A stretch of DNA of 64,000 nucleotides. It comes from Streptomyces sp. NBRC 109706. Lineage in GTDB: Bacteria; Actinomycetota; Actinomycetes; Streptomycetales; Streptomycetaceae. The DNA is taken from positions 186,001 through 250,000 of the forward strand of contig NZ_BBOM01000007.1 in assembly GCF_000974485.1 (NCBI RefSeq), given 5' to 3'. Made by a program: the position numbers and the translations under genes. Below, one piece after another: positions 1-8,511 of the stretch (positions within the stretch are counted from its first letter, which is position 1; every line of letters begins with the position of its first letter). The notes beneath the pieces were generated by a model. That model was not told the DNA's origin. It worked only from the letters and a program-made list of their open reading frames with translations, and searched no databases.

Positions 1-185
1 AAGGGGACCTGGAGCGTGGTGCCCTCGATCAGCAGACCGGGGTGCCAGCGGAAGTCGGGGCGCTGCTCGTACCAGGCGGTGCGCAGATCGGGTTGGTCGT
101 CGGCGAGTGCGGCCAGCGAGAGGTTGGCGGGCCCGATGCCGACGCCGACGAGGTCCAGGGGGTAGCGGGGGTCAGCGGCGGTCAC
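1..185 (-). CDS. desB: Lysine/diamine N-monooxygenase, DesB-like (5' part only)
   Basis: Only the first 61 residues are inside the window; the gene runs off the left edge. The GTG start at 185 follows an AAGGAAG ribosome site. The protein opens with DLVGVGIGPANLSL, the FAD-binding GxGxxN motif of the IucD/PvdA/SidA amine N-hydroxylases, followed by WYEQRPDFRWHPGLL and TLQVPF, also typical of that family. It would N-hydroxylate cadaverine (or lysine) made by the upstream decarboxylase, the second step of a desferrioxamine-type NIS siderophore route. It is transcribed with desA, about 90 nt away. Substrate is inferred from the neighbour, not from the sequence. Confidence 0.85.
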   Translation of the reverse strand, partial: MTAADPRYPLDLVGVGIGPANLSLAALADDQPDLRTAWYEQRPDFRWHPGLLIEGTTLQVP

Positions 186-274
186 GGGCTGCTTCCTTCT
201 TGGGGTCGGTCACGGGTGGTTGTGTGGTCGGGCGAGCGGTCGGGGACGGGTCGGACCCGTGGTCGGGCAGGGAG

Positions 275-1741
275 TCAGGGACGGGGGGTCAGGGGGGTGA
301 CGGCGGGTCCCGGCGGAGGGGCGGGCTCGGCCGCCTGCTCGAGGACCAGCTTGAGCAGGGCGACCAGATCGCTCTCCTGCACTCCCGGGTTGAGCAGGGT
401 GGCCTTCAACCACAGCGTGCGCCGGCCCCGTTCGTCCTCGGCCCAGGCCCGGCCGAGCACCGCCCGGCCGTCGGCGAGGAGTTGTCGACGTACGGCGGCG
501 ACCCGCTCGTCGCCGGCCCCGGCGGGGCGGAACAGCACGGTGCTGATGGTGGGTCGGGCGTGCAGCCGCAGTCCCGGCTCGGCGTCGACCAGCTCGGCCA
601 GCCGGTGGGCGGCGGCGTAGGTGTCCTCGATCAACCGGGCCAGACCGGCGCGGCCGAGGGCGCGCAGGGTGACCGCGATCTTGAGCACATCGGCCCTGCG
701 GGTGGTGCGCAGCGAGCGTCCCAGCAGGTCGGGCAGCCCGGCCTCGGTGTCGTCGTCGGCGTTGAGGTAGTCCGCCTGGTAGCCGAGCGGTAACAGGGTG
801 GCCCGGTCGGGGACGGTGAGCAGCCCGGCGGCGATCGGCTGCCAGCCGAGCTTGTGCAGGTCGAGGGTGACCGTGTCGGCCCGCTCCAGGCCGGCGAGTT
901 GGTGCCGGTGGCGGGGGCTGAGCAGCAGCGGCCCGCCGTAGGCCGCGTCGATGTGCAGGCCGGCCGGCCGGTGGCGGCGGTGGGCACGCACCAGATCGGC
1001 GAGCGCGGGCAGCGGATCGATCGCGCCGGTGTCGGTGGTGCCGGCGGTGGCCACCACCAGGGCGTGCGCGCCCGGGGGCAGCGCCTCGACGGCGGCGTGC
1101 ACGGCGGCCGGATCCAGCACCCCGGCGGGCGTCGGCAGCACGACGGGGGGCGGCAGGCCGAGCAGCCAGGTGGCGCGGGCGGTGCTGTGGTGGGCGTTGG
1201 CGCCGCAGACCACCCGCAGCGGCGCCTCGTCCCGTTCCCTGGCCAGCAGCACGCCCAGCAGGTTGGACTCGGTGCCGCCGGTGGTGACCAGCGCGTCGGG
1301 CGCCGGGCCCGACGGGTGGACGAGCGCGGCGAGTTCGGCGGTGACCCGGGCTTCGAGGGCGGAGGCTGCGGGCGCCTGGTCCCAGGAGTCGAGCGAGGGG
1401 TTGAGCGCGCTGGCCGCCAGATCGGCGGCGGTGGCCACGGCCAGCGGCGGGCAGTGCAGATGGGCGACGCAGTGCGGGTCCGCGGGATCGGCCGCGCCCC
1501 GGGCCAGCGCCTGGACCAGGGTGCCAAGGGCCTCGTGGGCGCCGGTGCCCCGGGCCGGCAGGATCGTTCCACCGAAGCGGGCGTGCGGGGACGTGGGACC
1601 GCCGGCGGGCAGCGGCCCGCAGCGTTCGGCCGCGCCCTCGGCCAGCGCGGTCAGCACCGTCTCCAGCAGCGGGCGCAGCGCGGCGGCTCCGGAGCCGCCG
1701 CCCGCGAGCGCGGTCGGATCGGGCGGGCGAAGGGCAGGCAT
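275..1741 (-). CDS. desA: PLP-dependent group II decarboxylase, lysine decarboxylase DesA-like
   Basis: A 488-residue group II PLP decarboxylase, close to the roughly 480 residues of Streptomyces DesA. Family motifs occur in order: HLHCPP, LNPSLDSWDQ, TTGGTESN, ATAGTTDTGAIDPLP, HIDAAYGG and LDLHKLGWQP, with the PLP-binding lysine near residue 297. The reaction is probably L-lysine to cadaverine, the first step of desferrioxamine synthesis; diaminobutyrate or another basic amino acid is possible. The ATG at 1741 is preferred because GGAG lies 6 nt upstream; the reading frame continues to a GTG at 1813 without a good ribosome site. A desB-like gene follows and an iron-box-like site precedes it. 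The C-terminus is Pro/Ala-rich. Confidence 0.8.
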   Translation of the reverse strand: MPALRPPDPTALAGGGSGAAALRPLLETVLTALAEGAAERCGPLPAGGPTSPHARFGGTILPARGTGAHEALGTLVQALARGAADPADPHCVAHLHCPPLAVATAADLAASALNPSLDSWDQAPAASALEARVTAELAALVHPSGPAPDALVTTGGTESNLLGVLLARERDEAPLRVVCGANAHHSTARATWLLGLPPPVVLPTPAGVLDPAAVHAAVEALPPGAHALVVATAGTTDTGAIDPLPALADLVRAHRRHRPAGLHIDAAYGGPLLLSPRHRHQLAGLERADTVTLDLHKLGWQPIAAGLLTVPDRATLLPLGYQADYLNADDDTEAGLPDLLGRSLRTTRRADVLKIAVTLRALGRAGLARLIEDTYAAAHRLAELVDAEPGLRLHARPTISTVLFRPAGAGDERVAAVRRQLLADGRAVLGRAWAEDERGRRTLWLKATLLNPGVQESDLVALLKLVLEQAAEPAPPPGPAVTPLTPRP

Positions 1742-1879
1742 GGAGTACTCCAACAGGCGGCGCCGGGGGAACGTCGTGAACGCCCAAACGCTATGCGGTG
1801 CCTGCTGCCCCACCCGTCACTTCGGCTCGCTTTCCCCCGATAGAGCGAAGCGGGCCGACGCGCCACCCCTCGGGGGTGG

Positions 1880-1898
1880 TAAGGGGTGCCTAACCACC
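1880..1898. promoter_or_regulatory. Iron-box-like site (DmdR/IdeR type) upstream of desA
   Basis: TAAGGGGTGCCTAACCACC matches about 14 of 19 positions of the DtxR-family consensus TWAGGTWAGSCTWACCTWA; the right half (GCCTAACC) is strong and the left centre weak. It lies about 140 nt before the chosen desA start, between desA and the 3' end of pepN, where an iron-repressed promoter would be expected. Confidence 0.55.
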
Positions 1899-1910
1899 CC
1901 CGAGGCGGCG

Positions 1911-4406
1911 TCAGTGGGCGGCGCGTACCCGCAGCGCGCGGCGCAGGTCGTCGAGCTGGTCGACCAGCCTGCGGCGCAGCGCCGGAGTGATGTCGCCGGC
2001 CAGGCAGTCCTCGCCCAGCTCCAGGGTGCGCCGGTCGGTGAACGGGGTCGGGAAGCCCTCGTAGCCGACGGTCATGGTGAGCGCGTGGCCCCGGCGGGCG
2101 GCCAGCGCCGTGGCGGCCGGGAAGTACCGCTCCACATAGGGCTCCAGCAGCTCCCGCTGCTCCGGATGCCAGAACCCCTCGGCGGTGGCGGCGAAGAGGT
2201 AGTTGGAGAGACGGTCGGCCGGGTCGAACATGGCCTCCCAGGCGGCCTCCTTGGCCTTGGCGTCCGGCAGCGCGGCGCGGCAGCGGGCGGCGCCCTTCTC
2301 ACCGCTCGCGCCCCGGTCGCGTTCGGCCTCGGCGTCGATCTCCTCCTCGGTGGTCGCGCCGAGCACGGCGAGCCGGTGCAGCAGCCGCCAGCGGAGGTCG
2401 GTGTCGAGCGCCGGGCCGCCGGGGACGGTGCCCTCGCGCCACCAGTGCAGCAGCGTTTCGGGGGTGTCGGCGGCGGCGATGGCGGAGCGTGCGGCGGTGA
2501 GCCGGCGCGGGTCGTCCCCCGTGCCGACGAGCAGCAGTTCGGTGGTCCGCCGGATCACGGCCAGGGCCTCGGCCCTGCGCTCCTCGGGCACATAGCGCCC
2601 GGCCAGCGGGCCGCCGGCGAAGGCCAGCACGCCGCCCACGATCGGCGTCTCCCGTTCGCCCGGCAGATGCCGGAGCGCCGCGTCCAGGTAGTCGAACGGG
2701 GCGAGTTCGCCGTCCCTGACCATGTCGCGGGCCGCGTTCCAGACCACGGTGCGGCTGAGCGGGTCGGGGAGGCTGGAGAGGGTGGCGAGCGCGGTCCCCC
2801 AGGAGCGGGGGTCGAGCCGGACCTTGGCGTAGCTGAGGTCGCCGTCGTTGACCACCAGCAGGTCGGGGCGGGCGCCGGGGTAGGTGTGCTCGGTGGTGCC
2901 CTCGGTGGCGTCGAGTTCGATCTCGTACTGGGCGCGGGGCAGCGCGCGTTCGGGTCGGGTGGGGTCGATGTCGTAGGCGCCGAGCCGCAGTCGGTGCGGT
3001 CGGCCGCCGCTGTGGGTCAGGCTGAGCCGCCACTCGTCGGTGCCGTCGTCGGTGCGCGGGGTGAGGGTGTCGGGGCCGCTGGTGCGCAGCCAGGCGTCGG
3101 CCCAGGTGGGCACGGGGCGGCCCGAGGCGCGGGCCATGGCGTCGATGAAGTCGGCGAGGGTCGCGTTGCCGAAGCGGTGCCGGGCGAAGTGGTCGTTGAT
3201 GCCGGCGAGGAAGACGTCCTGGCCGAGCCAGGCGACGAGTTGGCGCAGCGCGGAGGCGCCCTTGGCGTAGGAGATGCCGTCGAAGTTGAGCCAGGCGGAC
3301 GCGGTGTCGGGCACCGCGTCGGCCTCGGGGGCGACGGGGTGGGTGGAGGGGCGCTGGTCGGCGTCGTAGCCCCAGGACTTGCGGACCACGGCGAACTCGG
3401 TCCACGGGCGGTAGTCGGTGGCCTCGTCCAGCACCTGGTAGCCCAGGTACTCGGCGAAGGACTCGTTCAGCCAGAGGTCGTCCCACCAGCGCAGGGTGAC
3501 CAGGTCGCCGAACCACATATGGGCCATCTCGTGGGCGATGACGACGGCCCGCACCGCGCGTTCGGTGTCGGTGACGGCGGAGCGGAAGACAAAGCTGTCC
3601 CGGAAGGTCACCAGGCCCGGGTTCTCCATGGCGCCGGCGTTGAACTCGGGGACGAACGCCTGGTCGTAGGAGTCGAACGGGTACGGCTCGTCGAAGAGTT
3701 GGTGGTAGCGGTCGAAGCAGCGGCGGGTGATGTCGAAGATCTCCTCGGCGTCCCGGTCCAGCTGGGCGGCGAGCGAGCGCTGGACGTGCAGGCCGAACGG
3801 GAGGCCCGCGTGCTCGGTGCGCACCGAGTGGTAGGGGCCGGCGGCCACCGCCATCAGATAGGTGGAGATGGGCGGGGTCTCGGCGCAGCGCCAGCGGCCG
3901 GGCCGGTCGGCGTCGGGGGTGGCGATGCCGTTGCCCAGCACCGTCCAGTCCTCGGGGGCGGTGACGGAGACATCGAAGACGGCCTTGAGATCGGGCTGGT
4001 CGAAGGCGGCGAAGACCACCGGCGCGTTGGTCATGCAGCACATGGAGTAGAGGTAGGTGAGGCCGTCCTCCGGGTCGGTGAAGCGGTGCATCCCCTCGCC
4101 GGTGCGGGAGTAGGGCATCTCGGCCACGACCGCCAACTCGTGGTCGCCGGCGGTCAGTTCGCGCAACGGGAGCCGGCCGTCGGCGAGGCTTTCGACGTCC
4201 AGGTCATGGCCGTCGAGGGTGGCGGAGCGCAGGGTGGTGGGGCGGAGTTCGACAAAGGTGTCGCCTGGCTCGCGCGCCGTGAACCGCACGGTGGTGGTGG
4301 AGCCGAAGACGGTGTCGCCCCGGGTGAGGTCGAGGTCGATGGTGTAACGCTCGACGGCCAGCTGACGGGCGCGGGCTTCGGCTTCGAGACGGGTGAGTGT
4401 CGCCAT
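1911..4406 (-). CDS. pepN: Aminopeptidase N, M1 family zinc metallopeptidase
   Basis: An 831-residue M1 peptidase that removes N-terminal residues from peptides in the cytoplasm (no signal peptide). The exopeptidase motif GAMEN is at residues 258-262 and the zinc site HEMAH at 292-296, with the third ligand in NESFAEYLG about 18 residues later. A C-terminal ERAP1-like helical region follows, as in actinobacterial PepN (about 850 residues). The ATG at 4406 has AGGGCG just upstream. The gene stands alone, divergent from the GH18 operon; its stop lies close to the desA control region. Confidence 0.95.
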   Translation of the reverse strand: MATLTRLEAEARARQLAVERYTIDLDLTRGDTVFGSTTTVRFTAREPGDTFVELRPTTLRSATLDGHDLDVESLADGRLPLRELTAGDHELAVVAEMPYSRTGEGMHRFTDPEDGLTYLYSMCCMTNAPVVFAAFDQPDLKAVFDVSVTAPEDWTVLGNGIATPDADRPGRWRCAETPPISTYLMAVAAGPYHSVRTEHAGLPFGLHVQRSLAAQLDRDAEEIFDITRRCFDRYHQLFDEPYPFDSYDQAFVPEFNAGAMENPGLVTFRDSFVFRSAVTDTERAVRAVVIAHEMAHMWFGDLVTLRWWDDLWLNESFAEYLGYQVLDEATDYRPWTEFAVVRKSWGYDADQRPSTHPVAPEADAVPDTASAWLNFDGISYAKGASALRQLVAWLGQDVFLAGINDHFARHRFGNATLADFIDAMARASGRPVPTWADAWLRTSGPDTLTPRTDDGTDEWRLSLTHSGGRPHRLRLGAYDIDPTRPERALPRAQYEIELDATEGTTEHTYPGARPDLLVVNDGDLSYAKVRLDPRSWGTALATLSSLPDPLSRTVVWNAARDMVRDGELAPFDYLDAALRHLPGERETPIVGGVLAFAGGPLAGRYVPEERRAEALAVIRRTTELLLVGTGDDPRRLTAARSAIAAADTPETLLHWWREGTVPGGPALDTDLRWRLLHRLAVLGATTEEEIDAEAERDRGASGEKGAARCRAALPDAKAKEAAWEAMFDPADRLSNYLFAATAEGFWHPEQRELLEPYVERYFPAATALAARRGHALTMTVGYEGFPTPFTDRRTLELGEDCLAGDITPALRRRLVDQLDDLRRALRVRAAH

Positions 4407-4811
4407 GACGCCCTATGCTGCCGCACCGCCGGGCGCGGGGCCCAACGAGTTGTCGGCGTGGCCGAGTACGGGGCCCCGATGGCCCGGCGCCGAGGGCACC
4501 GGCGGTACCGGAACTCGCGGCGCGGCCGTCTACAAGGGGGGACGGCGCAGGTCAGTGGGGTGCGTGGGGAGCCACCCGAGAATTGGTCCAGTCCAAAGCC
4601 TTGACGCTCCCCGGGGCCGCTCCTTAAATCATGCCCGAAGCGAAGGGGTCACCGATTGTCATAAACCCACCCGATGTCATCACCCACCGGTGGCACGGAC
4701 TCCGCCCGGCCCGTCGCCCGCCCCCGACCCCGACGCCGCCCCCGGGGAGCAGGCACCGTCCCCGGAGGACGCACCGTCCCCCACTCCCGCACCGGAATCG
4801 GATGTGAACGC
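4407..4811. other. Divergent intergenic region, pepN / GH18 operon
   Basis: This 405-base stretch holds the promoters of pepN (leftward) and of the secreted GH18 gene (rightward). The rightward promoter at 4582-4629 is listed separately. The remainder, about 4640-4811, is Pro/Ala-codon-like in one frame but shows no start or ribosome site; I read it as a long 5' untranslated leader. Confidence 0.5.
4582..4629 (+). promoter_or_regulatory. Promoter with chitinase-type (DasR-like) operator
   Basis: TTGACG at 4601-4606 and TTAAAT at 4624-4629 are separated by 17 nt, a good housekeeping-sigma promoter. Directly upstream, ATTGGTCCAGTCCAAA at 4582-4597 resembles both the TGGTCCAGACCT repeats of Streptomyces chitinase promoters and the DasR site ACTGGTCTAGACCACT (11 of 16 matches). 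It fits N-acetylglucosamine- or chitin-responsive control of the GH18 gene. The predicted transcript starts about 175 nt before the ATG at 4812. Confidence 0.55.
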
Positions 4812-5855
4812 ATGTCCCCCACACAGCGCCACGCCCGCACCAACCGCACCACCCGCCGGCTCGCCGGCACCGCCGCCGCGCTGCTCGCCGCCGGCGGCCT
4901 CGCGCTCGGCCAACTGCCGAGCGCCGGCGCCCAGGAGGCGGCCGCCGAACCCGCCGAGCAGATCCGGCCGGCCGCCGAGCCGATGACCGTCGCGCCCTAC
5001 CTCTACAACGGCTGGGGCGATCCGCCCAGCCCGACCACCGTCATGGACGCCACCGGCGTCGAGTGGTTCACCCTCGCCTTCGTGCTCAGCAACGGCTACT
5101 GCGACCCGCAGTGGGACGGCTGGCGCCCGCTGACCGGCGGCGTCGACCAGGGCACCATCGAGACCGTCAGGGCCGCGGGCGGCGACGTGATCCCGTCCTT
5201 CGGCGGCTGGAGCGGCAACAAGCTGGAGAGCTCCTGCTCCACCGCCGGAGAGCTGGCCGCCGCGTACCAGCAGGTCATCGACGCCTACGGGCTCGCCGCC
5301 ATCGACATCGACATCGAGGCCGCCGCCTACGACGATCCCGCCACCCAACAGCGGACCGTGGACGCGCTGTTGGCCGTCCAGGCGGCCAACCCCGGGATCA
5401 AGGTGTACATCACCTTCGGCACCGGCCAGAACGGCCCGGACACCAGCCTGATCAACCGCGCCGCCGACTCCGGGCTGACCGTGGACGGCTGGACCATCAT
5501 GCCGTTCAACTTCGGTGGCAACGGCCAGGACATGGGCCAACTCTCCGTCCAGGCGGCCGAGGGCCTCAAGAACGCGCTGATCGACGCCTACGGCTACGGC
5601 GAGGCGGAGGCGTACCGGCACATGGGCATCTCCTCCATGAACGGCATCACCGATGTCGGCGAGACCATCACCGTCGCCGACTTCGAGACCATGCTCGACT
5701 ACGCACAGGAGGTCGGGCTCTCCCGCCTCACCTTCTGGTCGGTCAACCGCGACCGGCCCTGCCAGGGCGGCGGCGCCGACAGCTGTTCCGGAGTGGACCA
5801 GCAGCCGTGGGAGTTCACCGGGGTGCTGGCCCGCTATGTCACCGAAGGAGCCTGA
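4812..5855 (+). CDS. Secreted glycoside hydrolase family 18 (chitinase-like)
   Basis: A 347-residue exported protein: basic N-terminus, hydrophobic stretch AALLAAGGLALG and likely cleavage near AGA-Q at about residue 38. A single TIM-barrel GH18 domain follows with no carbohydrate-binding module. The catalytic strand reads AIDIDIE at 163-169, with Glu169 as presumed acid/base; the usual leading Asp-Gly of DGxDxDxE is replaced by Ala-Ala. This type is common in Streptomyces and probably cuts chitin or a related beta-1,4 glycan, though substrate is unproven. The ATG at 4812 is chosen because the signal peptide begins there. The next gene starts 3 nt after the stop, so the two form an operon. 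Confidence 0.8.
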   Translation: MSPTQRHARTNRTTRRLAGTAAALLAAGGLALGQLPSAGAQEAAAEPAEQIRPAAEPMTVAPYLYNGWGDPPSPTTVMDATGVEWFTLAFVLSNGYCDPQWDGWRPLTGGVDQGTIETVRAAGGDVIPSFGGWSGNKLESSCSTAGELAAAYQQVIDAYGLAAIDIDIEAAAYDDPATQQRTVDALLAVQAANPGIKVYITFGTGQNGPDTSLINRAADSGLTVDGWTIMPFNFGGNGQDMGQLSVQAAEGLKNALIDAYGYGEAEAYRHMGISSMNGITDVGETITVADFETMLDYAQEVGLSRLTFWSVNRDRPCQGGGADSCSGVDQQPWEFTGVLARYVTEGA

Positions 5856-5858
5856 GCG

Positions 5859-7604
5859 ATGGGACGAGATACCCGCAATGGGACGATTCTGGCCGTCGCG
5901 CTCGGTGCGATACTGGCCGGCGTGGCAGTGACACCGACCGCGCAGGCGGACGAGGAGCCGCGCGCCGTGCCCGATCTGGGCCCGAACGTGTCGGTCTTCG
6001 ACCCGTCGATGTCGAACGCGGAGATCCAGAGCGAGGTCGACGCGGTCTTCCGGCAGCAGGAGACCAGCCAGTTCGGCAACGGCCGGCAGGCGTTCCTGTT
6101 CGCCCCCGGCGAGTACGACGTCGATGTGAACGTCGGCTACTACACCCAGGTCTCCGGGCTCGGCGCGCACCCCGACGATGTGACGATCAACGGGGCCGTC
6201 CATGTGGAGGCCGACTGGTTCCAGGGCAACGCCACCCACAACTTCTGGCGCGCCGCGGAGAACCTCTCGGTCAACCCGACCGGGGGCAGCGACCGTTGGG
6301 CCGTCTCCCAGGCCGCCCCCTACCGTCGGATGCATGTCCGCGGCGATCTCCAGCTGGACGACGGCGGCTGGTCGAGCGGCGGCTTCATGGCCGACACCCT
6401 GGTTGACGGGACGGTGCGCTCCGGCTCCCAGCAGCAGTGGCTCTCCCGCAACACCGACTGGGGCGCCTGGCAGGGCTCCAACTGGAACATGGTCTTCGTC
6501 GGCGCCGAGAACGCACCGTCGGGCGACTTCCCCAACCCGCCCTACACCCGGGTCGACACCACCCCGGTGCACCGCGAGAAGCCCTTCCTCTATGTGGACG
6601 ACAACGGCGACTACCAGGTCTTCGTCCCCGCCCTGCGCACCGACACCTCCGGGGTGAGCTGGGCGGACGGCACGGCCGACGGTGAGTCGCTGTCCATCGA
6701 GGACTTCCATGTGGTGCTGCCGGGGCAGGGCTCGGCCGAGATCAACGCGGCCCTGGAGAGCGGCAGGCACCTGCTGATCACCCCCGGGATCTACGATCTG
6801 GACGACACCCTGCGGATCACCGAGCCCGACACCGTGGTGCTCGGCCTGGGTCTGGCCACCTTTGTGCCGCGGAACGGGGTGACCGCCGTCGAGGTCGCCG
6901 ACGTGCCCGGCGTCAAGGTCGCCGGGGTGCTGATCGACGCCGGCGAGGAGAACTCCGAACTGCTGATGGAGGTCGGCCCCGAGGGCTCGTCCGCCGACCA
7001 CTCGGACAACCCGATCTCGCTGCACGACGTGTTCTTCCGGATCGGCGGCTCGCATGTCGGCCGGGCCACCACCAGCCTGGTGATCAACAGCCATGACGTG
7101 ATCGGCGACCACCTCTGGCTCTGGCGCGGCGACCACGGCTCCGGCATCGGCTGGAACCAGAACACCGCCGACACCGGGCTGGTGGTCAACGGCGACGACG
7201 CCACCATGTACGGGCTCTTCGTCGAGCACTACCAGAAGACCCAGACCATCTGGAACGGCGAGCGCGGGCGCACCTACTTCTACCAGAACGAGATGCCCTA
7301 CGACCCGCCGAACCAGGACGCCTGGATGGACGGCGACACCCGGGGCTACGCCGCCTACCAGGTGGCCGACTCGGTGACCGAACACCAGGCGTGGGGGCTG
7401 GGCGCCTACTGCTTCTTCAACGCCAACCCGGGCGTGGTCGCCGAACGCGCCTTCGACGTACCGGAGTCGCCCGGCGTCCGGTTCACCCATATGGTGGCGG
7501 TCTCGCTGGGCGGCGGCACCGGCGCCATCGAGCACATCATCAACGACACGGGCGGCCCGGCCAACGCCCAGAACACCGTGGCCAACCTGGTCGCTTATCC
7601 CTGA
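5859..7604 (+). CDS. Secreted right-handed beta-helix protein (GH55/pectate-lyase-like fold)
   Basis: 581 residues with a signal peptide (cleavage near TAQA-D, residue 31). Repeated short beta-strand segments rich in Gly, Asn and Val (for example TINGAVHVEADW, ISLHDVFFRIGGSH, TGLVVNGDD) indicate a parallel beta-helix. I recognise a conserved actinobacterial secreted family, often annotated misleadingly as adenylyl cyclase or factor 5/8-domain protein; no cyclase motif is visible. A glucanase, lyase or glycan-binding role is likely. AAGGAG inside the end of the GH18 gene is its ribosome site, so the two are translated together and probably act on the same polymer outside the cell. Confidence 0.75.
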   Translation: MGRDTRNGTILAVALGAILAGVAVTPTAQADEEPRAVPDLGPNVSVFDPSMSNAEIQSEVDAVFRQQETSQFGNGRQAFLFAPGEYDVDVNVGYYTQVSGLGAHPDDVTINGAVHVEADWFQGNATHNFWRAAENLSVNPTGGSDRWAVSQAAPYRRMHVRGDLQLDDGGWSSGGFMADTLVDGTVRSGSQQQWLSRNTDWGAWQGSNWNMVFVGAENAPSGDFPNPPYTRVDTTPVHREKPFLYVDDNGDYQVFVPALRTDTSGVSWADGTADGESLSIEDFHVVLPGQGSAEINAALESGRHLLITPGIYDLDDTLRITEPDTVVLGLGLATFVPRNGVTAVEVADVPGVKVAGVLIDAGEENSELLMEVGPEGSSADHSDNPISLHDVFFRIGGSHVGRATTSLVINSHDVIGDHLWLWRGDHGSGIGWNQNTADTGLVVNGDDATMYGLFVEHYQKTQTIWNGERGRTYFYQNEMPYDPPNQDAWMDGDTRGYAAYQVADSVTEHQAWGLGAYCFFNANPGVVAERAFDVPESPGVRFTHMVAVSLGGGTGAIEHIINDTGGPANAQNTVANLVAYP

Positions 7605-7619
7605 TCCAGGGCCCGCGTC

Positions 7620-7653
7620 GACGCGCCCCCGCCGGCCGAGGCGGGGGCGCGTC
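7620..7653. terminator. Bidirectional hairpin terminator
   Basis: A perfect 14-bp GC-rich stem (GACGCGCCCCCGCC / GGCGGGGGCGCGTC) with a 6-nt loop sits between the convergent beta-helix and chorismate mutase genes. Confidence 0.8.
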
Positions 7654-7662
7654 GTCGGCTCG

Positions 7663-8034
7663 TCAGGGTCCTTCGGTGCTGTCGGCGCCGTCGGAAGGGC
7701 GTTCGCCGGCGATGGTCTCGTGGTGTCTGATCACCTCGGCGATGATGAAGTTGAGCAGCTTCTCGGCGAACGCCGGATCCAGCTTGGCGCTCTCCGCCAG
7801 CTCCCGGAGCCGTATGATCTGTCGCGCCTCACGCGCCGGGTCGGCGGCCGGCAGACGGTGGTCGGCCTTCAGCCGCCCCACCCGCTGGGTGCACTTGAAG
7901 CGCTCCGCCAACATGTGAACCACGGCGGCGTCGATGTTGTCGATGCTGTCGCGCAACGAGTCCAACTCGCCACGCACACTGTCGTCCAGGCCGCCCCGCG
8001 CGACGACGCCCTCGTCCGTGCTGCTGTTCTCCAT
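7663..8034 (-). CDS. Chorismate mutase, AroQ (type II) fold
   Basis: 123 residues carrying one all-helical AroQ domain at about 22-105. The first helix (LDSLRDSIDNIDAAVVHML) has the family's Arg near the start and Asp/Asn spacing, followed by AERFKCTQRVGRLKA and the closing helix FIIAEVIRHHETIA. It converts chorismate to prephenate for Phe and Tyr synthesis in the cytoplasm. No signal peptide is present, unlike secreted *AroQ. The start lacks a ribosome site; a TAGGCT hexamer 6 nt upstream suggests a leaderless message shared divergently with the VOC gene. Confidence 0.88.
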   Translation of the reverse strand: MENSSTDEGVVARGGLDDSVRGELDSLRDSIDNIDAAVVHMLAERFKCTQRVGRLKADHRLPAADPAREARQIIRLRELAESAKLDPAFAEKLLNFIIAEVIRHHETIAGERPSDGADSTEGP

Positions 8035-8040
8035 GAACCC

Positions 8041-8050
8041 AGCCTAAGCT
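8041..8050. promoter_or_regulatory. Overlapping divergent -10 elements, probable leaderless promoters
   Basis: The 22-bp gap between two divergent starts contains AGCCTAAGCT. Read rightward, TAAGCT (8045-8050) is 6 nt before the ATG at 8057; read leftward, TAGGCT (8046-8041) is 6 nt before the ATG at 8034. Both match the TANNNT pattern of actinobacterial -10 boxes placed for leaderless start. Confidence 0.6.
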
Positions 8051-8056
8051 GCGCGC

Positions 8057-8461
8057 ATGATCGCGACCTTTCAGTGCGTTGTCGTCGACTGCCCCGACCC
8101 CCGCGCCCTCGGCGCCTTCTACCACGGGATCCTCGGCGGTGAGCTGGCCGACGGCGAGCCGCCCTGGGTGGAGCTGACCACCCCCACCGGGCTGCGGATC
8201 GCCTTCCAGCGGGCGGAGAACCACCAACCCCCGCAGTGGCCGGACCCGGACCGGCCACAACAGTTCCATCTGGACTTCGACGTGCCGACCCGCGCCGACC
8301 TGCCGGCGGCGGAGGCCGGGGTACTGGCCCTGGGCGCCACCCCGCTGCACGACAGCGGCGGCACCGAGAGCGGCTTCCGCGTCTACGCGGACCCGGCCGG
8401 GCACCCCTTCTGTCTCTGCTACGGGCAGCTGCGCGACCTGCCCACGGCGGACGTCACCTGA
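8057..8461 (+). CDS. VOC (glyoxalase/dioxygenase fold) protein
   Basis: 134 residues with the paired beta-alpha-beta-beta-beta modules of the vicinal oxygen chelate superfamily. The first module is IATFQCVVVDCPDPRALGAFY and the second begins QQFHLDFDVPTRADL; FRVYADPAGHPFCLC ends the domain as in Glyoxalase_6-type proteins. Such proteins act as small metal enzymes or drug-binding proteins; no substrate can be read from the sequence. It is divergent from chorismate mutase with an apparently leaderless start. Confidence 0.8.
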   Translation: MIATFQCVVVDCPDPRALGAFYHGILGGELADGEPPWVELTTPTGLRIAFQRAENHQPPQWPDPDRPQQFHLDFDVPTRADLPAAEAGVLALGATPLHDSGGTESGFRVYADPAGHPFCLCYGQLRDLPTADVT

Positions 8462-8511
8462 GCGGCCACCCGTTCGGAAATAAGCGCGGCGCGGGGCGAG
8501 TTGGCCGTGGC

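Noticed and set aside
951..4604. Open frames of over 1000 codons on the plus strand opposite desA and pepN
   Set aside because: They are antisense shadows produced by high GC. They have no family motifs or ribosome sites, while the minus-strand genes carry complete active sites.
4640..4811. A Pro/Ala-rich plus-strand frame before the GH18 gene
   Set aside because: No start or ribosome site and no similarity; it is the untranslated leader by promoter position.
4680..7535. A 951-codon minus-strand frame opposite the secreted GH18 and beta-helix genes
   Set aside because: Low-complexity Gly/Val/Ala/Asp-rich translation, typical of an antisense frame.
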